Assembly: GCA_035347995.1 (NCBI GenBank)
Contig: DAOPQD010000113.1
Location: 1 to 9,046 of the forward strand
Length of the DNA: 9,046 nucleotides
Reading direction: 5' to 3'
Origin: JAAZNO01 sp012798275
Lineage (GTDB): Bacteria > Chloroflexota > Anaerolineae > B4-G1 > SLSP01
The position numbers and the translations under genes are program-made. Below, piece after piece: positions 4,833 through 9,046 of this stretch. The first letter of the stretch is position 1. Each line of letters starts with the position of its first letter. The notes beneath the pieces were generated by a model, which did no database searches, was not told where the DNA came from, and saw only the letters and a list, made by a program, of their open reading frames with translations.

Positions 4833-7454
4833 ATGCATACACGGATCAAAAGCGCACGATTTCGGCAACAGGGCAGCGCCGAGTGGCTGCCCGCGCAAAT
4901 CCCCGGCTCGGTGCAGACCGATTTGCTGGCTTTGGGGCTGATCTCCGATCCCTTTGTGGCCGACAACGAGCTGCGCGTGCAGTGGATTCCTGAACGCGCC
5001 TGGGAATACGACCTCATTTTTGACGTTCCCGCAGGCTTGCTGGCCGAGGAGCGCCTCTTCCTCGTCTGTGACGGCCTCGATACCGTTGCGGAGGTGTCTT
5101 TCAACGGCGCGTCGTTGGGCGAGACCGCCAACATGTTCCGCCGCTACACCTGGGAGGTGACGGGGCGCGTCCAGGCGGGCGAGAATCACCTGCGGGTGCA
5201 GTTCCCGCCGCTGTTGCCGCCGCTGCGCGCGCGACAGGCGCAGGAGCCGCTGGCCAGCCCCGCGCAAGCCATCCCCGGCGGGCCTTTTGTGCGGAAGGCC
5301 ATCTGTCAGTTCGGCTGGGATTGGGGCCCGCAGCTGCCACCGGTCGGCATCTGGAAAGACGTCCGCCTCGAAGGTTACCACGCCGCGCGGCTGGCCGATG
5401 TGCACCTCCGCCAGCAGCATGGCGATGGGAAGGTGCAACTCAGCGCGGCGGTGACGTTGGAGCGCTGGCAGACGGGGGAGCTCACGGCGCTGTTGCGGCT
5501 CACCGACCCTCAGGGCGGCGTCCAGGAGACGACGGTCAACCTGGCCGGCGACCATGGCCTGCTGGAACTGCCGGTAGCCAATCCGCAGCTCTGGTGGCCT
5601 AACGGTTATGGTGCGCAGCCCCTCTATCGCGTGGAAGTGCTCCTCTACCGGGGCGACACGGTGCTGGACAGCAGGACGTTCCAGGTCGGCCTGCGCACCC
5701 TCGAATTGCGGCGTGAGCCCGACCGCTACGGGGAATCGTTTGTCTTCGTGGTCAACGGCGTGCCCATCTTCGCCAAGGGGGCCGACTGGATTCCCGCCGA
5801 TTCTTTCCCCACGCGGATCTCCGACGCCTCCCTGGAACACCTCATCCGCAGCGCGGCAGAAGTCCACATGAACATGCTGCGCGTGTGGGGTGGCGGCTTC
5901 TACGAGGAGGAGCGTTTCTACGATCTCTGCGACCGCTACGGGATTCTGGTCTGGCAGGATTGCAGCTTTGCCTGTGCCATCTACCCCACCGACGCGGCGT
6001 TCTTCGAGAATGTGCGGCAGGAAGTCGTGGAAAATGTGCGCCGCCTGCGTCACCGCGCGAGCCTGGCGCTGTGGTGCGGCAACAATGAGATGGAGTGGGG
6101 TTGGGACTCCTGGGGCTGGGATCGGCCCGAAAATGCGCCCTATCGGGAGGCATATGACCGGATGTTCCACCACTTGTTGCCGGAAATCTGCGCCGCTGAG
6201 GATCCCGACACGCCCTATTGGCCCAGTTCCCCTTCCTCCGGACGCCATTTCGCCGTGCCCAACAGCGTCCACGCGGGTGACACGCACAACTGGGAAGTCT
6301 GGCACGGCAATCAACCCTTCGGACACTACCGCAACCATCCTTCCCGCTTTGTGAGCGAGTTTGGCTTCCAATCGCTGCCGCCGCTGGAAACGGTGCGGAC
6401 GTATGCGGAGCCGGCGGACTGGAACATGACCTCGTACATCATGGAGCATCATCAGCGCAACGAGGCGGGCAACGGGAAGATCATCCATTACCTGACCGAC
6501 CATTTCCGGCTGCCCAAAGACTTCCCGGCGCTGGTCTATCTCAGTCAGGTGTTGCAGGCGGAATGTGTGCGCACGGGGGTGGAGTTCTGGCGTCGCAGCC
6601 GCGAATGTACCTCCGGCACGCTCTACTGGCAGTTGAACGATTGCTGGCCCGTGGCCTCATGGGCGAGCCTGGATTACTTCGGGCGCTGGAAGGCGCTGCA
6701 CTACGCAGCGCGGCGCTTTTACGCGCCGGTGCTGCTTGCCGCTGAGGACTGCGGCCCGGAGGTCGGCCCGCGCCCGGTGACAGATCCAGCCGCTGACGAG
6801 CAGCGCCGCGTGCGTTGGACGGTGGAGCAGCTCGACGGCGAGCCCCTCGGCAGCGGGGAGCGGGTGGTGAGCACGGAGGCCCTCGGCTATTTGCTGGGGA
6901 CGGCGGCCGGCACGGCGCCGCCATGGAAGCCGCTGGCGACGGTGTACGTCACCAACGATCTCCTCACGCCTTGGGAAGGCGCCGTGCGCTGGACACTGGA
7001 GACGTTGGCGGGGCACCCGCTGCGCATGGGGGAGCTGCCAGTCAAGGCGGCAGCGCAGAGCGCGGTGCAGGTCTGCGCGCTGGATTTTTCGGACGTGGTG
7101 ACCCGGGAGAACCGCCGCGAAGTCGTGCTGGTTTACGAACTGTGGCGCGGTGAGACGCGCGTGAGCCTGGGAGTGCTGCCGTTCTGCCCGTCCAAGCATT
7201 TGCAGTTGACCGATCCCGCGCTGGAGGCGACGGTCGCGGCGGAAGACGGTGTCGCGGTCGTCTCGCTGCGGGCGACGAGCCTGGCGCGATTCGTGGCGCT
7301 CACGGTCGCAGGAGCGGACGTCATCTTCAGCGATAATTTCTTCGACCTGCCGGCCGGGCGGGAAGTCGCCGTGTGCGTGCCTCTGCCCTCGGGCTGGGAC
7401 CTGGCGCGTTTCCAGGAGGCGCTGCGCATCCACAGCCTGGTGGATTCATACTGA
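4833..7454 (+). CDS. GH2 beta-mannosidase
   Basis: This 873-residue exo-hydrolase releases terminal beta-D-mannose from manno-oligosaccharides or related glycans by a retaining mechanism. The layout is typical of GH2: an N-terminal jelly-roll (about 1-175, with WDWG at 162-165, a conserved substrate-pocket segment), an immunoglobulin-like domain (about 180-290), a TIM barrel (about 300-630) and C-terminal beta-sandwich domains (about 635-873). Catalytic residues are readable: acid/base E419 in GNNEMEWG and nucleophile E509 in VSEFGFQ. Their spacing of 90 is close to the 93 of Bacteroides BtMan2A. RVWGGGFYE and YWQLNDCWP are further family blocks. The length is usual and there is no signal peptide, so it is cytoplasmic. 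The ATG at 4833 is preferred, with GGGAGG at 4817-4822; an in-frame TTG at 4815 would place that SD inside the gene. It starts 25 bases after the phosphorylase stop, so the two are very likely co-transcribed. Confidence 0.94.
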   Translation: MHTRIKSARFRQQGSAEWLPAQIPGSVQTDLLALGLISDPFVADNELRVQWIPERAWEYDLIFDVPAGLLAEERLFLVCDGLDTVAEVSFNGASLGETANMFRRYTWEVTGRVQAGENHLRVQFPPLLPPLRARQAQEPLASPAQAIPGGPFVRKAICQFGWDWGPQLPPVGIWKDVRLEGYHAARLADVHLRQQHGDGKVQLSAAVTLERWQTGELTALLRLTDPQGGVQETTVNLAGDHGLLELPVANPQLWWPNGYGAQPLYRVEVLLYRGDTVLDSRTFQVGLRTLELRREPDRYGESFVFVVNGVPIFAKGADWIPADSFPTRISDASLEHLIRSAAEVHMNMLRVWGGGFYEEERFYDLCDRYGILVWQDCSFACAIYPTDAAFFENVRQEVVENVRRLRHRASLALWCGNNEMEWGWDSWGWDRPENAPYREAYDRMFHHLLPEICAAEDPDTPYWPSSPSSGRHFAVPNSVHAGDTHNWEVWHGNQPFGHYRNHPSRFVSEFGFQSLPPLETVRTYAEPADWNMTSYIMEHHQRNEAGNGKIIHYLTDHFRLPKDFPALVYLSQVLQAECVRTGVEFWRRSRECTSGTLYWQLNDCWPVASWASLDYFGRWKALHYAARRFYAPVLLAAEDCGPEVGPRPVTDPAADEQRRVRWTVEQLDGEPLGSGERVVSTEALGYLLGTAAGTAPPWKPLATVYVTNDLLTPWEGAVRWTLETLAGHPLRMGELPVKAAAQSAVQVCALDFSDVVTRENRREVVLVYELWRGETRVSLGVLPFCPSKHLQLTDPALEATVAAEDGVAVVSLRATSLARFVALTVAGADVIFSDNFFDLPAGREVAVCVPLPSGWDLARFQEALRIHSLVDSY

Positions 7455-7479
7455 GCGCTCTGGAAAGGTGCCCAGGTGT

Positions 7480-7511
7480 TCACGTATGCACGTTCGCACA
7501 TGTGCGTCAGC
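7480..7511. repeat. Degenerate 8-bp tandem repeat with a 12-bp palindrome
   Basis: Four consecutive octamers can be read: TCACGTAT, GCACGTTC, GCACATGT, GCGTCAGC, decaying to the right. Within them CGCACATGTGCG (7495-7506) is a perfect 12-bp palindrome, 32 bases before the ATG at 7539. The array is related in inverse orientation to the octamers at 8933-8956; CACGTTCGCAC (7489-7499) is the exact reverse complement of 8945-8955. It could be a repeat remnant, a protein-binding site, or both. Confidence 0.6.
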
Positions 7512-7538
7512 ACCGGGAGATCTACACGGGGAGGTCCC

Positions 7539-8411
7539 ATGGAACTTGAACTGCTCGCCGATTACGGCTGCATCACCGGCGAAGGCCCGCTCTGGCATCC
7601 GCTGGAGCGACGGCTGTACTGGGTGGACATCCCGCCGGGGCGCCTGTTCCGCTACGATCCGGCGCGGGGACATCACGAGCTGTGCTACGCCGCCGGCGAG
7701 TCCATCGGCGGTTTTACGGCGCAGGCAGATGGTGCGCTGCTGCTCTTCATGGCGCGTGGCGCGGTGTCGCTATGGCGCGCGGGGACGCTCATCCCCGTCA
7801 TCCCGGAGATTCCAGAGGAACGGGAGAGCCGCTTCAATGACGTCATCGCCGACCCCGAAGGGCGCGTCTTTTGCGGCACGATGCCCGTGGGCGAGCGCGG
7901 CGGCTCCCTCTATCGGCTGGACCCGGACGGCGCGCTGACGCGGGTGCTCGACGGGGTGCAGATCTCCAACGGCATGGGCTTCTCGCCCGACCTGACGCAG
8001 TTCTACTACACCGAGTCGCTCGCGCGGACGATCTGGCTGTTCGACTACGACCGCGCGACGGGTGCCTTGAGCCGGCGCCGTGCCTTTGTCCGTACGCCGG
8101 AGCACGAGGGCGTCCCCGACGGCCTCACCGTGGACGCGGAGGGCCATGTCTGGTCGGCACGCTGGGATGGCGGTTGCCTGGTGCGCTATCGCCCGGATGG
8201 GAGCGAGGATTTTCGCGTGGAGTTCCCGGCGCGACAGGTCTCCTGTGCGACGTTCGGCGGGCCCGACTACCGGGATTTGTACGTCACGACGGCGGGCGGC
8301 GACGACAAAGCCACCAACGGCCCCGGCGCCGGTGCGCTCTTCCGGCTGCGCCCCGGCGTTCAAGGACGTCCGGAGTTCTTCTCGCGGATCGCGGTGGGAA
8401 GGGGGGAGTAG
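7539..8411 (+). CDS. SMP-30/gluconolactonase-family lactonase
   Basis: The 290-residue product matches the SMP-30/gluconolactonase/LRE family: six-bladed beta-propellers that use one divalent metal to hydrolyse sugar lactones to aldonic acids. The metal and active-site residues of human SMP30 (E18, R101, N103, N154, D204) have clear counterparts: E15 in TGEGPLWH, R98 and N100 in RFNDVIADPEG, N144 in ISNGMGFSPD and D194 in VPDGLTVDAEG. No signal peptide is seen. The ATG at 7539 follows GGGGAGG with 5 bases between. A GTG at 7476 would add 21 residues translated from the octamer repeat and is unlikely. The substrate is unknown; in this setting mannono- or gluconolactone is a guess, as no sugar dehydrogenase is present in the window. 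The gap of 84 bases from the beta-mannosidase gene leaves room for separate regulation. Confidence 0.9.
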   Translation: MELELLADYGCITGEGPLWHPLERRLYWVDIPPGRLFRYDPARGHHELCYAAGESIGGFTAQADGALLLFMARGAVSLWRAGTLIPVIPEIPEERESRFNDVIADPEGRVFCGTMPVGERGGSLYRLDPDGALTRVLDGVQISNGMGFSPDLTQFYYTESLARTIWLFDYDRATGALSRRRAFVRTPEHEGVPDGLTVDAEGHVWSARWDGGCLVRYRPDGSEDFRVEFPARQVSCATFGGPDYRDLYVTTAGGDDKATNGPGAGALFRLRPGVQGRPEFFSRIAVGRGE

Positions 8412-8415
8412 CCTC

Positions 8416-8934
8416 ATGGACGTCTTCGAGGCCATCCGTCGGCGGCGCAGCGTGCGCGCTTTCACGGGCGCGCCGATTCCCCGCGCGGATCTGGAAGCCA
8501 TTGTGGACGCCGGACGCCTGGCTGCCAGCGGGCATAACCGACAGCCATGGACCTTTGTGGTGATCACCGACCCGGCCATGATCGCCCGGCTGGCGCTTGC
8601 CGATCGCTGGATGGAAAGGGCGGCTGCGATCGTCGCCGTTGTGCTCGATCCCGCGGCTCCCTACTGGGTGGAAGATGGCTCTGCCGCCGTGGAGAACATG
8701 CTCCTCGCGGCGACGGCGTTGGGGTACGGTTCCTGCTGGCTGGAGGGGGACACCCGTCCGCACGAAGCGACTTTCAAAGCCTGGCTGGGCATTCCCGAGG
8801 CCTTGCGACTTTTCACCCTGGTGCCGGTAGGTGTGCCGGCGACCTGGCCCACCGTCAAGAAAAAGCCCCTGGAGGCCGTGCTCCGTTGGGAGCGTTACGC
8901 AGAGGCGGAAGAGGAAAATCCGACGCATGAGTGA
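8416..8934 (+). CDS. Nitroreductase-family FMN oxidoreductase (small type)
   Basis: This 172-residue protein belongs to the nitroreductase family: FMN-binding, usually dimeric enzymes that use NAD(P)H to reduce nitro compounds, quinones or other acceptors. Seen in order: the N-terminal phosphate-binding stretch RRRRSVRAF (8-16), AASGHNRQPW (36-45), the AAVENMLLAATALGYGSCWL run (90-109) that forms the central helix and flavin-contacting loop, and a C-terminal KKKPLEAVLRWERY (148-161). The length is at the short end of the family but all blocks are present, so it is not truncated. The start lies 4 bases after the lactonase stop, with a purine-rich SD (AAGGGGGGAG, 8399-8408) inside the lactonase gene, so the two are probably translated together. 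The physiological substrate is unknown and family membership does not give it. Confidence 0.9.
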   Translation: MDVFEAIRRRRSVRAFTGAPIPRADLEAIVDAGRLAASGHNRQPWTFVVITDPAMIARLALADRWMERAAAIVAVVLDPAAPYWVEDGSAAVENMLLAATALGYGSCWLEGDTRPHEATFKAWLGIPEALRLFTLVPVGVPATWPTVKKKPLEAVLRWERYAEAEEENPTHE

Positions 8935-8956
8935 ACGTGAAAACGTGCGAACGTGG
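8933..8956. repeat. Three tandem octamers of the ACGTG type
   Basis: GAACGTGA (8933-8940), AAACGTGC (8941-8948) and GAACGTGG (8949-8956) run head to tail. The first overlaps the nitroreductase stop codon TGA (8932-8934). Read on the other strand the unit is close to yCACGTTy, the same unit seen at 7480-7511. It is too short for a CRISPR array and has no spacers. Confidence 0.65.
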
Positions 8957-9046
8957 TAATTGTTCAGCCTGGCGTCAGGGAGCTTGACGGCGATGGATAA
9001 ACCTTTATGAGCTGTAGCTTTTGCCCCTCCCCCAGCCCCCTCCCCA
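8957..9046. other. Intergenic tail with C-rich end
   Basis: No gene is visible. CCTG/CAGG (8971-8982) can form a 4-bp hairpin, without a T-run. The last 23 bases (9024-9046) are almost only C and T, with runs of four to five C broken by single T or AG. This looks like a low-complexity intergenic tract cut by the window edge. I see no terminator good enough to end the cluster here. Confidence 0.45.

Noticed and set aside
4788..6503. Open frame of 571 codons on the - strand opposite the GH2 gene
   Set aside because: Its translation shows no recognisable domain and it is a shadow of a well-supported GH2 gene. GC-rich coding DNA often leaves the opposite strand without stops. The same applies to the - strand frames at 74-973, 1336-2331, 3128-3730, 6657-7433, 7770-8579 and 8284-8928.
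7476..7538. Upstream GTG start adding 21 residues to the lactonase
   Set aside because: The added residues come from the octamer repeat, and the family's conserved N-terminus begins just after the ATG at 7539, which has its own SD.
8933..8956. CRISPR-like short repeats
   Set aside because: Units are 8 bp, contiguous and degenerate, with no spacers and no cas genes.
8927..8959. ATG overlapping the nitroreductase end, opening a 10-codon frame
   Set aside because: It is too short, has no SD of its own and runs into the octamer repeat; chance is sufficient.

Overview
The window carries six complete protein-coding genes, all on the + strand, in GC-rich DNA with short, more AT-rich intergenic stretches. 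The best guess for the host is a Chloroflexota bacterium of the Anaerolineae type. The evidence is indirect: a lipoprotein with a Thr/Pro/Ala-rich linker, a sugar-catabolic gene set common in that group, and repetitive intergenic sequence of a style I associate with such genomes. No rRNA, tRNA or other marker confirms this.

Left part (1-2606). Two genes with no obvious metabolic link: a Nif3/DUF34-like metal protein (251-1066) and a predicted lipoprotein with two tandem cyclophilin-type peptidyl-prolyl isomerase domains (1300-2541). Each is preceded by a copy of the same intergenic repeat (145-240 and 1158-1290). The repeat ends with the Shine-Dalgarno sequence of the gene it precedes. A long G/C hairpin at 2565-2602 closes this part and probably acts as a terminator.

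Right part (2651-8934). A near-consensus sigma-70 promoter (TTGACA, 17 bp, TATAGT), overlapped by an inverted repeat that could be an operator, drives a LacI-family regulator (2726-3760). Behind it, with short gaps and no strand change, follow a GH130 mannoside phosphorylase (3824-4807), a GH2 beta-mannosidase (4833-7454), an SMP-30/gluconolactonase-type lactonase (7539-8411) and a small nitroreductase-family flavoprotein (8416-8934). The two glycosidases lack signal peptides, so the likely job is cytoplasmic breakdown of imported beta-mannosides. The phosphorylase would release mannose 1-phosphate and the hydrolase free mannose, under a sugar-sensing repressor. No transporter, endo-mannanase or sugar kinase lies inside the window. 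The lactonase and nitroreductase are nearly contiguous, and degenerate octamer repeats in opposite orientation flank the pair. It may be a separate module added behind the mannoside genes.

I see no CRISPR array, transposase, phage gene or clearly new defence-type system. The most unusual signals are the SD-carrying repeat pair, the regulator without a recognisable hinge helix, the degenerate second cyclophilin site, and the octamer repeats around the last two genes.
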